From the NCBI GenBank assembly GCA_963793465.1, contig CAWCAJ010000011.1, forward strand, positions 62,001 through 126,000: a stretch of DNA of 64,000 bases. The letters run 5' to 3'. The position numbers and the translations under genes were made by a program. The stretch is from CAJQPP01 sp963793465. Its GTDB lineage: Bacteria; Planctomycetota; Planctomycetia; Pirellulales; Pirellulaceae. Shown one piece after another: positions 54,000 through 63,887 of this stretch. The notes below the pieces were generated by a model that was given only the letters and a program-made list of their open reading frames with translations, was not told the DNA's origin and searched no databases. The number at the start of each line of letters is the position of its first letter. Positions within the stretch are counted from its first letter, which is position 1.

Positions 54000-56900
54000 T
54001 TATTGGTAGCTGGATCGTTGGCGTTCGAGTTCGTTGCGCCAGTGGGCGGCTTGGTCGGGTAAATCCAGGGCTTCCGACAGTTCGATCTGGTATTCGTAGG
54101 CATGCAACAGCTGGTACCCATAATAACGGGGGGCGGTTTCATTCCCGGCGATCAGGTCCGGCAGGAATTCTTCAAACAAATCCTGGGCCTGTGACAAGTC
54201 GCCTTGACGCAGTTTCACCAGCCCGGCCACGCACTGGGCGTAAGCCATCATGTGTGGCTGAAAACGCCGCGTCGCGAAAAACGCGGTCACCTGATCAACC
54301 TCTTTCTGGGCCTCCTCCAGTTTCCCCTGCTGGGCCAAAGCCACGGCCAGCATGGTTTGGCTACGGGCCACGATGGCCGGATCCGCTTCCTGGAATTTGG
54401 GGGCGATCTGCAGGGCCGCCCGTGCTGCTGATTCCAGAGCCGGAAAATCTCTGGCCGTCAACAGGGCATGAGACAGTCCCTCGGCGCTGATGGCCGTAGC
54501 GCGGGACTCGGTTCCCAGTTCTCGCCAACCGGCCAGGCATTCGCGGAACAGCCGGATCGCATCGCCGGTGTCACCGAGCGTCAGTTGCTGATGGGCCAGG
54601 TTGTTTTTGAGAGTCAGGATTCGCGGGTGGTTGTCCGCAAACAATCCGGATCCGATCGTCAGCAGTTGCTGTTGGATGTCGGCCGATTCCCGGTACTTTC
54701 CTGCGCGATCGAGTGTCACCGCGGAATTCATCATGATGCGAAATGTGCTGGGATGTTCGTCACCAAGTTCGTCGCGGCAACTTGCCACCAGCGATTCAAA
54801 AATCTCCGCAGCCCTGTCGACCTGGCCCAGCCTGGCGTAGGCAATCGCCTGTGTCTCCCGAGCCTGAAACCAGATTTCGTGTTTCTTACCATACCGCGAA
54901 ACAATGTTGTCAATGGTTGGCGTCAGGATTTGAATGGTCTCTTGAAGTTGGCCCGCTGCGCTTTTGGACTCAGCCAATCGAATCGCCGATCGAATCGTTT
55001 CCGGGTGATCCCCACCCAGATTGGAATGCTGCAAGTCAAAAACGGTTTGAGCCAACTGCATTCCCCGCTTGGATTCGCCCATTTCCCGGTACACATCGAC
55101 CAGGTTGCTGGCCGCCAACATGCTGCCAAAAGAGTTTTCGCCAAATCTGGCGGTGCGCACTTCATAGACCTTCTCACCCAGCTGTCTGGCTTCCGGTAAT
55201 CGACCCAGGCTGCGGTACAATACGGACAGGTTGCCCATCACCAGCAGGGTGTTGAAGTTCTCTTCCCCGAATTGTTGCTTGAGGTGCTGGTAACAGTGTT
55301 CGTAGAGTCGAGTCGCCTGCTCGTCGCGGCCCATCGACATCAGCGCATTGGCGATGTTGTTTTGTGTAATCAAGACGTCCAGATGGGTTTCGCCATGTTG
55401 GGTTTGTCGAATTTTCAGACTCTGTTGATGATGCTCGATGGCTTTCTCCGGCTCTCCCAACTCGGTATAAACCAGTCCCAACAGCGACCAGGTGTCCGAG
55501 GTGTCCAGGTGATCAGGCCCCAGTTCTCGCAGGCGAATGTCGTGGGCCTGTTGAGCCAGCGTCAGCAAACCCTCGTAGATTCCCAGCCCCAGGTAAGTTT
55601 CGCCAATGGAGTACAGCAGCGTGGCCTGTTGCAGAGGGTTCTCTTTCAGTGTTTCGGGGATTTCTGTCACGGCCCGGTCCAGCACTTCGGCGACCGTAAT
55701 CTGACGGCCGTCCCGTTCCGGGTCAGGGCTGCGAAAGGCCTGTACCAGAAAATCGAGCGTCCGTTCCGCTTCGCTGCGGGCCGCGTCGGCTTCCTGGCGT
55801 TTGGATTCCGCCTCTGCACGAGCCACCGATTCGGCTTCGGCCAGCTGTCGTTTCTCCTCGGCCAGCCGCTCGGCCTGGACACGCGATCGCTCGGCACGAT
55901 TTCGCTGGTGATTGATCAGAATGGCCGATGCCATCGAAATTCCCGTGACCACCAGCAAGGTCAAGCCGGCCATCGTAACGGCCGTGCGGTATCGTCGGAA
56001 AACACGACTGATCCGGGCCAACAGGGGTTCCTGCCAGGCGCTAATCGGCTCGTCGGCCAGGTAAGCCTCAATATCGTCGGCCAGATTCTGGGCCGTGGCA
56101 TAGCGTTGACTGGGTTTGGTGGCCAGCGCTTTGCGACAAATCGCGTCCAGTGGTTTGGAGACTCGCGGGTTGGCTTGTAACGGTGTGCGAATGTTCCCCC
56201 CGCAGGTCGAGGCAATGATTTCCTCTATGGTCGATTCCTTGCCGAAACAGTACTGTCCTGTCAGCAGGAAAAACAGGGTCGCCCCGAGACTGTAGATGTC
56301 GCTGGCCGGAGTCAGGCTGTCGGTCCAGCCCAAGGATTGTTCAGGGCTCATGAAGCCCGGAGTTCCGATCACGGATCCAGCGCGAGTTTGCGAGGCTGGT
56401 TGGGACTCAGGAGTCAATGTTTCCAATTCGGAAATCAGGTCCGCGCCGCGGCGACCGGTCACCTTGGCGATGCCCCAGTCCACTACCATGGTTTCACCGA
56501 ACTCGCCAATCATGATGTTGTCCGGCTTGATGTCGCGATGCAGAATGCCGCGACTGTGGGCAAAGTGCATGGTCTGGCAGACGCTGACAAAGTTGGCCAG
56601 CAATTTGCGAAAGGCGATATGTCGCGTGCTGGGGGCATCGCCCGTCGTGCCTTGATGGAAATCCTTGACCGCTTCACGTAAGCTCTTGCCGCGAATGAAA
56701 CGCATCGCATAGTAGGGGATTCCTTGCTTGCCCACGCCCAGTCCATAGACGGGTACGATCCCCGGGTGTTCCAGGCTGCCCGTTAACTCGGCTTCCATCA
56801 GGAAGCGATTTCTCAACTCGGGATTGCCAGCGAATCGATGCTTGAGTTGTTTGAGGGCCACCTCGCGATGCAACTCCTGATCTTCGGCTTTGAAGACTTC

Positions 56901-57155
56901 CCCCAGGCCACCCTGGGCATGAGAGGCCGTCACCCGAAACCGACCGAACTGCCCGGGAACGGTCCTGGGTGGACGGGATCGCTTCAATGAGGCGATCTGT
57001 TCCCGACTGAGAAATCCCCTTTCCACCAGGAGCGTGTCGGGGTCGGATAGCGTGTCGGATGCCAACAGGGCCTCAATTTCCACGACCTGTTGCTGGTTGA
57101 GCCAATTCAGCCTTTTGGCGGCGCCCACTAGTTCGGAAACATGCTTGTTGGACAT
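54000..57155 (-). CDS. Membrane-anchored Ser/Thr kinase with TPR-like repeats
   Basis: 1051 residues. The kinase domain has a Gly-rich loop (AQGGLGEVFKA), the ATP-binding Lys in EVALKQLKHR (~102), the catalytic loop GILHRDIKPDNIMIG, VVDWGIAK in place of DFG (common in planctomycete kinases), and MSPEQSLGW. One membrane span follows (AVTMAGLTLLVVTGISM, near residue 400), then a coiled coil and a long extracytoplasmic TPR-type region (ALRELGPDHLD-like repeats, YSIGETYLGLGIYEG, LVYTELGEPEKAIEHHQQSL). Start at ATG 57155 or a GTG four codons upstream. Confidence 0.92.
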   Translation of the reverse strand: MSNKHVSELVGAAKRLNWLNQQQVVEIEALLASDTLSDPDTLLVERGFLSREQIASLKRSRPPRTVPGQFGRFRVTASHAQGGLGEVFKAEDQELHREVALKQLKHRFAGNPELRNRFLMEAELTGSLEHPGIVPVYGLGVGKQGIPYYAMRFIRGKSLREAVKDFHQGTTGDAPSTRHIAFRKLLANFVSVCQTMHFAHSRGILHRDIKPDNIMIGEFGETMVVDWGIAKVTGRRGADLISELETLTPESQPASQTRAGSVIGTPGFMSPEQSLGWTDSLTPASDIYSLGATLFFLLTGQYCFGKESTIEEIIASTCGGNIRTPLQANPRVSKPLDAICRKALATKPSQRYATAQNLADDIEAYLADEPISAWQEPLLARISRVFRRYRTAVTMAGLTLLVVTGISMASAILINHQRNRAERSRVQAERLAEEKRQLAEAESVARAEAESKRQEADAARSEAERTLDFLVQAFRSPDPERDGRQITVAEVLDRAVTEIPETLKENPLQQATLLYSIGETYLGLGIYEGLLTLAQQAHDIRLRELGPDHLDTSDTWSLLGLVYTELGEPEKAIEHHQQSLKIRQTQHGETHLDVLITQNNIANALMSMGRDEQATRLYEHCYQHLKQQFGEENFNTLLVMGNLSVLYRSLGRLPEARQLGEKVYEVRTARFGENSFGSMLAASNLVDVYREMGESKRGMQLAQTVFDLQHSNLGGDHPETIRSAIRLAESKSAAGQLQETIQILTPTIDNIVSRYGKKHEIWFQARETQAIAYARLGQVDRAAEIFESLVASCRDELGDEHPSTFRIMMNSAVTLDRAGKYRESADIQQQLLTIGSGLFADNHPRILTLKNNLAHQQLTLGDTGDAIRLFRECLAGWRELGTESRATAISAEGLSHALLTARDFPALESAARAALQIAPKFQEADPAIVARSQTMLAVALAQQGKLEEAQKEVDQVTAFFATRRFQPHMMAYAQCVAGLVKLRQGDLSQAQDLFEEFLPDLIAGNETAPRYYGYQLLHAYEYQIELSEALDLPDQAAHWRNELERQRSSYQ

Positions 57156-57770
57156 CCCTGGTCTCACAAAAAGGCGTGGGTTGTTTGTGCAATTCAGTTT
57201 AAATATTGCAGTTTAAAATTGGTACGTCCATATTGGGTACGTCCATATTGGGTACGTCCATATTTGGTGCCGGCCATTCTCGGTACAACCACCCAGTGAC
57301 TTTGTGACACGGAAAACTGAATAAAACTGGAGATTCGGGAATTTGCAGGGCAACCTGGCAGGCGTTGCCACGAAAGAAGCAGCTTGAGAGCCCCGCTTCG
57401 CCATTCCAGGGATGGCCGGGTCATTCTGAAGCGATTCGCGGGATGAAACGGCTTGCTGGGGACTTGAATCTTTATCGGGAATAGGTTGAAACGGGTAAAT
57501 TCGGCGAATTCCTCCGGTGGATCCCGTTTATCCAGTTTTCTGGGGGGACTTGAGCCGCCGCTGCCAGAAAAAGCAGGTAAGTTGGAACGGAGCGTGGCGA
57601 AAACACCCCTTGGGGGGCAAATGGCACCTTTTTGCGAATGAATTCGCATCCGTCGGTGGCCCCTCTGCGTTGATTTCGGGGGGACCAACAAGTAGTGTTA
57701 AGGGTCTCGTATCCTGCCCGCTTTCGTAATGCTCTCATAACGCTTTCGTTAATGATTCAAGAGACGCCCG
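57156..57770. other. Divergent intergenic region with 15-bp repeats
   Basis: About 600 bases between the kinase and the DUF1559 gene. It contains three tandem copies of GGTACGTCCATATTG (57221-57265) and should contain promoters for both genes. The open frame that crosses it does not look like a protein. Confidence 0.5.
57221..57265. repeat. Three 15-bp tandem repeats
   Basis: GGTACGTCCATATTG repeated three times with one final substitution, about 70 bases upstream of the kinase start. Confidence 0.93.
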
Positions 57771-58724
57771 ATGAGTACCCGTTCACGCAGACAGCAAGCC
57801 TTCACACTGGTTGAATTATTGGTTGTGATCGCCATTATCGGCATCCTGGTGGGCCTGTTATTGCCGGCCGTCCAGCAAATTCGCGAGGCCGGTCGCAACA
57901 CGCAATGCCGGAATAACATCCGGCAGCTGGGAATCGCGGTTCAAAATTACGAAGGCAGCAAACGGCAAATTCCCCCTTCGCGGGCAGCCGACGGCTACCT
58001 GACGTGGACGGTGATGTTGCTGCCCTATCTGGAAGCCAACAACCTGTATCGTGGGTTCGACGAGTTGCTGCCTTACTTCCAGCAGGATGCGGCTGTGGTG
58101 AAGCTTTCCGAAGGAACCTACTTTTGCCCCAGTCGCCGTTCGGCCGGCGAAATCAGTGTCCGGGAAACGTTTGGTGAACCGGTGGGCAGTGTCGGTGACT
58201 ACGCGGGCAACGCCGGTTCGGAAAAGTACTTTGTGCCGGGTGAAATGACCTACACCGGTGAATGGGCGTTGTTCGACGTGGAGGTGGATGGCGTATTCAA
58301 CTCCGGGTACTCTCACGCCAATCTCATCACACCCAGGACGTTTCGTCTGCGAAGCCGGCCGCGTGGCCGCTACAAACTGGCCGATATGACCGATGGTTTG
58401 TCCCACACTGTTTTCCTGGGTGAGAAATCAGTGAATTCTTCCCACTTGGGTGAGCCGGGCGGTTGGGGGGACGGATCCATTTACAACGGCAATGAACCAG
58501 GCACCTTCATGCGATTGGGTGGCCTGGGTTTACCGATCCAGAACGACGGCGATCTCCAACCCGGCCCCGGGGCAATCCCGACGTTTGGCAGTGCTCATGC
58601 CAGCACCTGCAATTTTGCATTTGGCGACGGCAGTTCCCGCAGCATCAGCGAGTTGATCGACGAAGAAGTGTTGCAGAAATTGTGTTCCCGCAACGACGGT
58701 GGCGCGCCTCCGGCCCTGGATTAG
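57771..58724 (+). CDS. DUF1559 pseudopilin-like protein
   Basis: 317 residues. N-terminal type IV pilin-like methylation motif (QAFTLVELLVVIAIIGILVG) with the conserved Glu five residues after the cleavage site, followed by LLPAVQQIREAGRNTQCRNN and the DUF1559 (SBP_bac_10) body. The C-terminus has the family-typical FGSAHASTCNFAFGDGSS and a final ISELIDEEVLQKL. These proteins are found in large numbers in planctomycetes; their role is unknown but probably linked to surface structures. Confidence 0.95.
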   Translation: MSTRSRRQQAFTLVELLVVIAIIGILVGLLLPAVQQIREAGRNTQCRNNIRQLGIAVQNYEGSKRQIPPSRAADGYLTWTVMLLPYLEANNLYRGFDELLPYFQQDAAVVKLSEGTYFCPSRRSAGEISVRETFGEPVGSVGDYAGNAGSEKYFVPGEMTYTGEWALFDVEVDGVFNSGYSHANLITPRTFRLRSRPRGRYKLADMTDGLSHTVFLGEKSVNSSHLGEPGGWGDGSIYNGNEPGTFMRLGGLGLPIQNDGDLQPGPGAIPTFGSAHASTCNFAFGDGSSRSISELIDEEVLQKLCSRNDGGAPPALD

Positions 58725-58860
58725 GCAGGCCGGCTGCGGACCGTTTGAGAAAAAATAATCCCGCCAGTTCCCGGATTCACCGACCCGCCGCTGTTCGGAA
58801 GGCGTCCGAAAACGGGTGGATGGGCCCTGGTAGTCGCTCGAGCCCCGCGACTTGAATCCA

Positions 58861-58935
58861 TTCGACCTTAGCCCATTCGACCTTAGCCCATTCGACCTTA
58901 GCCCGATCGACCTTAGCCCGTTCGACATAAGCTCC
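58861..58935. repeat. Five 15-bp tandem repeats
   Basis: Unit TTCGACCTTAGCCCA, five copies with up to four substitutions in the last, 35 bases upstream of the next gene. The period of 15 means each copy encodes the same five residues in any frame, so ORFs across it are artefacts. Confidence 0.93.
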
Positions 58936-58969
58936 CCAGGTTCGTTGACCAACTCCTTGCAAACTGCCA

Positions 58970-60334
58970 GTGGCCAAACACCAGATTTATTACGTGGGCA
59001 CCGAAGCCGAAGTCGCACATCATGCGGCTCCGTTGCAGGTCCATTGCGCTGTGCGGGTTGCGGACCCCGCCACGGTCAAGCGGGTGGCCCGGGCCGGCGA
59101 TGTGGCCATTTTCTTTTCCGAACATTTTCATCGATTCCGCGAGGCCTGGTGGCACTTGAAACGCCAAGGGTGTCACACCTTGTATGCCCTGGATGGAATC
59201 CTGGAGTGGCGTAACGCCTGGGAAAACCGCAGCGATGAACCGGCCTGTCCCTGGACCATGCGACCTGTCTTGTGTGACAAGGTCGCCTGCATTGGAGATT
59301 CGCAGGCCAGAGTGCTGGATGCCTGGGGCAATGTTGGCAAGTCGGAGGTGGTGGGGATTCCCAGGCTGGAATCGCTGCGCACCGATCCGCCTGCCCCCCG
59401 GGAACGCGACGGGCGATTTCGGCTGCTGGTGACAACGGCCAAATGGCCGGGTTTTACGCCCCGGCAAAGGAATTTGATTACCCGTTCCCTGGTCGACTTG
59501 AAAGCCCACCTGGCTGACCATCCGACGATCAATGGATTGGCGGTGGACGTGGTTTGGAGGCTCACCGGCGATCTGGACCGCGTGTTGCAGGTGAACAACC
59601 AACTCAGCGGTACCTGCGGATCCGAATTGAGCCAGTTGTTGGCAGAGGTGGATGCTGTGGTGACCTCACCCTCGACCGTGATGTTGGAGGCCATGTTGTG
59701 TGACCTGCCTGTGGCCTTGCTGGACTACACCAACAGTCCCAGCTACGTACCGGCCGCATGGAACATCACGGCCCCCGATCACCTGCAACCCGTCTTGCAA
59801 CAGTTGGCAGGTCCTTCGCCCCGGCGTTTGTTTCTGCAACGGTCCCAGTTGCGGGATGCCTTGCAATGCGACCAGGATGCCAGCCAGCGATTGGCGCTCC
59901 TGATTCATGAAATGTTGCGTATTGGACATGATTGTCAGACCGCCCAGCGACCGGTGCAGTTCCCGGCGCACATTTTGCCGCCATTGAAAAATCAGGTCGT
60001 ATGGGATGCCATGCCACAACAGCGTCCCTTTTTGGGTGGCGAGGAGTTGCTTCAGTCGGCGTCTCAGGCCGTTGTCAGCGAATCGCTTCGCCGCGTAAAT
60101 CACCTGCAGCACAGGGTGGACTTGTTGGAACGGGAATTGACTCGCGCTGCCGAGGGTTTTCAGCGTATCGCCTGTCACCCCATTCTGGCCCCTTTGGTCA
60201 AGGTCCGCAAAATTGCCCTGGGGATGGCGGGAGGCATTGCCGATGTTCTGGGCAGGAGTCGTCAACCCGTTGATGAGGAAACGCGGGACGCGACTCAACC
60301 GGCGACCCCGGCCAAAGTGAAGGTGCGTACATGA
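58970..60334 (+). CDS. Glycosyltransferase-like protein of GT-B type
   Basis: 454 residues, GTG start at 58970. A GT-B-like fold is suggested by RFRLLVTTAKWPGFTP, LAEVDAVVTSPSTVMLEAMLCDLPVALLDY and APDHLQPVLQQLA. A helical C-terminus (SLRRVNHLQHRVDLLERELTRAA) follows. Four bases overlap the next gene (ATGA). The donor and acceptor are unknown, and the family match is weak. Confidence 0.72.
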   Translation: MAKHQIYYVGTEAEVAHHAAPLQVHCAVRVADPATVKRVARAGDVAIFFSEHFHRFREAWWHLKRQGCHTLYALDGILEWRNAWENRSDEPACPWTMRPVLCDKVACIGDSQARVLDAWGNVGKSEVVGIPRLESLRTDPPAPRERDGRFRLLVTTAKWPGFTPRQRNLITRSLVDLKAHLADHPTINGLAVDVVWRLTGDLDRVLQVNNQLSGTCGSELSQLLAEVDAVVTSPSTVMLEAMLCDLPVALLDYTNSPSYVPAAWNITAPDHLQPVLQQLAGPSPRRLFLQRSQLRDALQCDQDASQRLALLIHEMLRIGHDCQTAQRPVQFPAHILPPLKNQVVWDAMPQQRPFLGGEELLQSASQAVVSESLRRVNHLQHRVDLLERELTRAAEGFQRIACHPILAPLVKVRKIALGMAGGIADVLGRSRQPVDEETRDATQPATPAKVKVRT

Positions 60335-61404
60335 TCGTCGCAGAAACCCAATTATCCAAAAAGGTGATATCAGCCGTCGACGATTTTGCTCTGACGGAAG
60401 TCGTGCTGGCTTGCGCATGTGACGACAATTACGCCATGCCGCTGGCGGTCATGTTGCATTCTGCCGCCAAACATCTGGATCCGGGCAGTCGTTTGACCGT
60501 GTATTTCATGGACGGGGGTGTTTCCGAGTCGAATTGGCAGGCGATCAAGGAAACCCTGGTCGACTTGCCGGTGGATGTCTATTCGGTCCAGCCCGATTAC
60601 CGTCTGGTGGAACACCTGCACACGTCCCACCATGTCACGCCGGCGGCTTACCTGCGATTGCTGACAGCGGAGATCCTGCCCAGGGATATTTCCAAGGCGA
60701 TTTATCTGGATTCCGACGTACTGGTTCGCGACGACCTGACGGCATTATGGAAGATGCCCTTGGGCGAACACTATTGTCTGGCCGCTCCCGACATTGCCTG
60801 CCCCTACATCGACGCCCGTCTGGGCTGCGAAAATTTTCGCCGAGCCAATCCTTACCTGGCAACCTTCCGTCCAGTACCCAACTACCGCGAGCTGGGCATG
60901 GATGGCTGCGCTGAGTATTTCAATAGTGGCGTCATGGTCATGAATCTGGAGTTATGGCGGCGGGATCAGCTGGCAGCTCGCATGTTGCAATGTCTGGATG
61001 AAAATCGTCCGCACATCTGGTGTTGGGATCAATACGCGTTGAACGTTGTGTTTCATGGCCGCTGGGGAAGACTGCCCGTACGTTGGAACCAGGGCGCCCA
61101 CGTGTTGGATTTTCCTTCACCGGAAACCAGCCCGGTCGATGCGGTCGAATTCCGCCAGATGTTGGAGGATCCAGCCATCGTGCACTTCACAACGGAATTC
61201 AAACCCTGGCACTTTCACTGGCAGCACTTGCGGGGAGATCAGTTTTTTGCGGCCCTGGACGAAACGGCCTGGCAGGGTTGGCGACCGCAGCATCCCGGAT
61301 TTGCCTGGTCGGATTACCAGCAACGGCAGTCGGTCAAGTTCGTCAAATGGCTGACCACGCAGTCTCGCAAGCTGACTTCCGTTTGGAGCGGTGTCGGTCC
61401 ATGA
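60331..61404 (+). CDS. GT8-type glycosyltransferase
   Basis: 357 residues, retaining GT-A enzyme of the GT8 family. Motifs: VLACACDDNYAMPLAVMLHS, metal-binding DxD in AIYLDSDVLVRDDL (~residue 130), YFNSGVMVMNLELW, and VHFTTEFKPWHF. GAAGGTG lies upstream of ATG 60331, which overlaps the preceding stop by four bases. Followed by another ATGA overlap with the next gene. Probably part of surface glycan synthesis. Confidence 0.93.
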   Translation: MIVAETQLSKKVISAVDDFALTEVVLACACDDNYAMPLAVMLHSAAKHLDPGSRLTVYFMDGGVSESNWQAIKETLVDLPVDVYSVQPDYRLVEHLHTSHHVTPAAYLRLLTAEILPRDISKAIYLDSDVLVRDDLTALWKMPLGEHYCLAAPDIACPYIDARLGCENFRRANPYLATFRPVPNYRELGMDGCAEYFNSGVMVMNLELWRRDQLAARMLQCLDENRPHIWCWDQYALNVVFHGRWGRLPVRWNQGAHVLDFPSPETSPVDAVEFRQMLEDPAIVHFTTEFKPWHFHWQHLRGDQFFAALDETAWQGWRPQHPGFAWSDYQQRQSVKFVKWLTTQSRKLTSVWSGVGP

Positions 61405-62342
61405 TCCGTTCCCATCAGGAGATGCGACTGGCTTGGCCTTCCCTCCCCCCAGAATTGCGGGCCAGCAAGCTGACGATCTTTGCCATCCCCAAGCCGTTTG
61501 AGGGACATATCGGCACCATCCAGAAAAATGCCATTCGCAGCTGGGCACAGCTGCAACCCCATGTCGAGATTCTGTTAATGGGTTCGGGCGATCCACAGCT
61601 GGCTTCGATAGCCAGTGAGGTGGGGGCTCGCGTCGTGGATCTGGAATGCAATGCAAACGGCACACCGCTCCTCAGCCATGCCTTTCGGCAGGTACACCGG
61701 CACGCCCGCACTTCCTTGATCTGCTATGCAAATTGCGACCTGATTTTTGGCCCGCGTCTATTGGATGTGTGCCAGCAGCTAGAGAATGCTCGGTGGCCAT
61801 CCTTCCTGGCGATCGGGCAAAGGACCAATCTGGAGGTGCTGGACGAGCTGGATATGGCGGATCCTGGGCAGTTTGCGAGTCTGGAAGAGCGGTCGCGGCG
61901 GGAGGGGAAGCCGGAATCCATTGTCTGCAAGGACTATTTTTTGTTCCCGCATCCGCTTTTCCAGCAGATGCCGGAATTTTTGGTGGGGCGTGGGAACTGG
62001 GACAACTGGATGGTGGCAGAAGCCAAGAATCGTCGGACCCCGGTAGTGGATGTTTCCCCGCTGTTGAGGGCCATTCACCAGCATCATGATCACACCCATG
62101 TCTCCGGTGGCCGAAAAAATGCATACATTTTTGGAGACGAGGCGCGGATCAATCAACGATTGGCGGGTGGGCGGCACCTGGTTCGGGGCAGCACCGCGGA
62201 CTGGGAATTGACAGAAAAAGGGCCCGTAAAGCGGAGTTTTCCGACATTTGCCCTGATCCGTGACCTGCCGCGGTTTCTCGGACTTCTCAGGGATTTGCTG
62301 TTTTTAGGGTACTTGCTGGCAGTTACCTCGTTTTCGAATTGA
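61401..62342 (+). CDS. Glycosyltransferase-like protein of unknown specificity
   Basis: 313 residues from ATG 61401, which overlaps the GT8 stop (ATGA); the longer frame upstream is the shadow of that gene. GT-A-like start (LTIFAIPKPFEGHIGTIQKN) and a probable metal-binding segment CYANCDLIFGPRLLDVCQQL, followed by CKDYFLFPHPLF and NWDNWMVAEAKN. The C-terminal ~60 residues end with a hydrophobic stretch (LRDLLFLGYLLAVTSF). Named by fold and context only. Confidence 0.7.
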   Translation: MIRSHQEMRLAWPSLPPELRASKLTIFAIPKPFEGHIGTIQKNAIRSWAQLQPHVEILLMGSGDPQLASIASEVGARVVDLECNANGTPLLSHAFRQVHRHARTSLICYANCDLIFGPRLLDVCQQLENARWPSFLAIGQRTNLEVLDELDMADPGQFASLEERSRREGKPESIVCKDYFLFPHPLFQQMPEFLVGRGNWDNWMVAEAKNRRTPVVDVSPLLRAIHQHHDHTHVSGGRKNAYIFGDEARINQRLAGGRHLVRGSTADWELTEKGPVKRSFPTFALIRDLPRFLGLLRDLLFLGYLLAVTSFSN

Positions 62343-62606
62343 ACGTATTTGCGCATTCCCCAAATGGCGAATTACAATAGAGGGTGCAAAGCTTGATGTC
62401 GGACCACGAAATCGGAAGGACCTGACCCATCCTTGGGGCAGGCCGATCAGCGGGTTTGGCTGCCGTTGCCCCGGGCAACTTTGGCAACTTGATCTACATT
62501 TTTGAATTAGCAGCAGAATCAGGATGGTTTCGAACCGGCAAATGCCTTCGCGTTTGGCATCAGCACCGTTGCACGAACTCAGGACTCCCCTCAGCAGGTG
62601 TCGTGC

Positions 62607-63887
62607 ATGGTGATTGCCCTCTACATTTCCGCTGGCCTGTTGGCCCTGTTGGCCATGGTGCATGTGCTGGCGGCCAAGTACTTTTCCGTCTGCATTGTCA
62701 ATGGCAAGCGTCCGGTGGACCGCGATTTCCAACCTCGGACGACGGTGTTTCTGTCAATCCGGGGCTGTGATCCATCGCTGGAGAAAAACCTGGTGGGGCT
62801 TTTGCAGCAGGATTACGAGAACTATGAAATCGTGGCCGTCGTCGACCATCATTCGGACCAGGCCTGGTCCATCGCCCAGCATGTAAAAAGCGAGTTCGAT
62901 ACGGAGCAACGTCTGCGGATTCTGGAATTGCGTGAACCACGAAACTCCTGCAGCCTGAAGTGCAGTGCACTGGTACAGGCGATCGAGTCTCTGTCGCAGG
63001 ATGTCGAGGTGCTGGTCCTGTTGGATGCCGATGTCGTGCCTCACCGGGAATGGCTGTTGCAGGCCACCAGTCCGTTGGCTGACCCCTATGTGGGAGTGGT
63101 GTCAGGAAATCAGTGGTTTGAGCCCAATAGTCCGGCCATCGGTTCACTGATGCGAAGCCTGTGGAATGCCGGAGCTCTGGTGCCGACCGCTGCCTTGGCC
63201 AATCCCTGGGCGGGTACCTGTGCCATGCGACTGGCGGATATCCGACGCTCGGGTTTGATCGATATCTGGAAAGAGTCGATTGTCGACGACGGTCCCATCC
63301 GCAAGGCGTTCGAGCCCCTGCAGAAGCAGGTCGTTTTCAACCCCGAATTGATCATGGTCAACCGGGAGAACTGCACTCTCGATTATGTCGACAAATATGT
63401 GCCTCGCATGCTGCGCTGGTCACGCATGTATGAGAAGACTTTCATCAATACACTGATCTACATGCTGGTTTTGCTGGGGTCGCTGATCACCTGCCTGTCG
63501 CTGAGTATTGTCAGCCTGGCCACTGGCAACTGGCTGGGCGCGTCGCTGGGTGTGCTGGCCCTGTTTTTGAACGTGACGCTGAACATTGCCTCCTACATCG
63601 TGGTGCGGGACAGTATTCGCCGGATTGAATCGCGACGCGATCAGGTGAAGCACCAGCATTACCTGGGCCACCTGGGACCCGGTCGGATCATGAAACTGGC
63701 GGCTCTGATCCCGGTCTGTCAACTGGGTTTCGGTTTGTGGATGGTCAAGTCCGTTTTCTTGCGACGGATCGCCTGGCGGCAGATTACCTACGAGATCAAG
63801 GGCCGCACCGACATTCGCATGTTGGAATATCAGCCGATCAATCAACCCCTGGAAGCCGGCGCGACCGCGTCCAAAGTCTCGATTTGA
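62607..63887 (+). CDS. Membrane GT2-type glycosyltransferase (ceramide-glucosyltransferase-like)
   Basis: 426 residues. An N-terminal membrane span (MVIALYISAGLLALLAMVHV), then a GT-A domain (FLSIRGCDPSLEKNLVGLL, metal-binding VLVLLDADVVPHREWLL, NPWAGTCAMR, RMLRWSRMYEKT of the QxxRW-like type) and two or three C-terminal spans. This layout resembles ceramide glucosyltransferase / HpnI-like enzymes that act on lipid acceptors. AGGTG before ATG 62607 supports this start over a GTG three codons upstream. Separate from the preceding gene by 264 bases. Confidence 0.85.
   Translation: MVIALYISAGLLALLAMVHVLAAKYFSVCIVNGKRPVDRDFQPRTTVFLSIRGCDPSLEKNLVGLLQQDYENYEIVAVVDHHSDQAWSIAQHVKSEFDTEQRLRILELREPRNSCSLKCSALVQAIESLSQDVEVLVLLDADVVPHREWLLQATSPLADPYVGVVSGNQWFEPNSPAIGSLMRSLWNAGALVPTAALANPWAGTCAMRLADIRRSGLIDIWKESIVDDGPIRKAFEPLQKQVVFNPELIMVNRENCTLDYVDKYVPRMLRWSRMYEKTFINTLIYMLVLLGSLITCLSLSIVSLATGNWLGASLGVLALFLNVTLNIASYIVVRDSIRRIESRRDQVKHQHYLGHLGPGRIMKLAALIPVCQLGFGLWMVKSVFLRRIAWRQITYEIKGRTDIRMLEYQPINQPLEAGATASKVSI

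Noticed and set aside
57194..57691. 165-residue minus-strand frame between the kinase and DUF1559 genes
   Set aside because: It runs through a 15-bp tandem repeat, has no family similarity and unusual composition.
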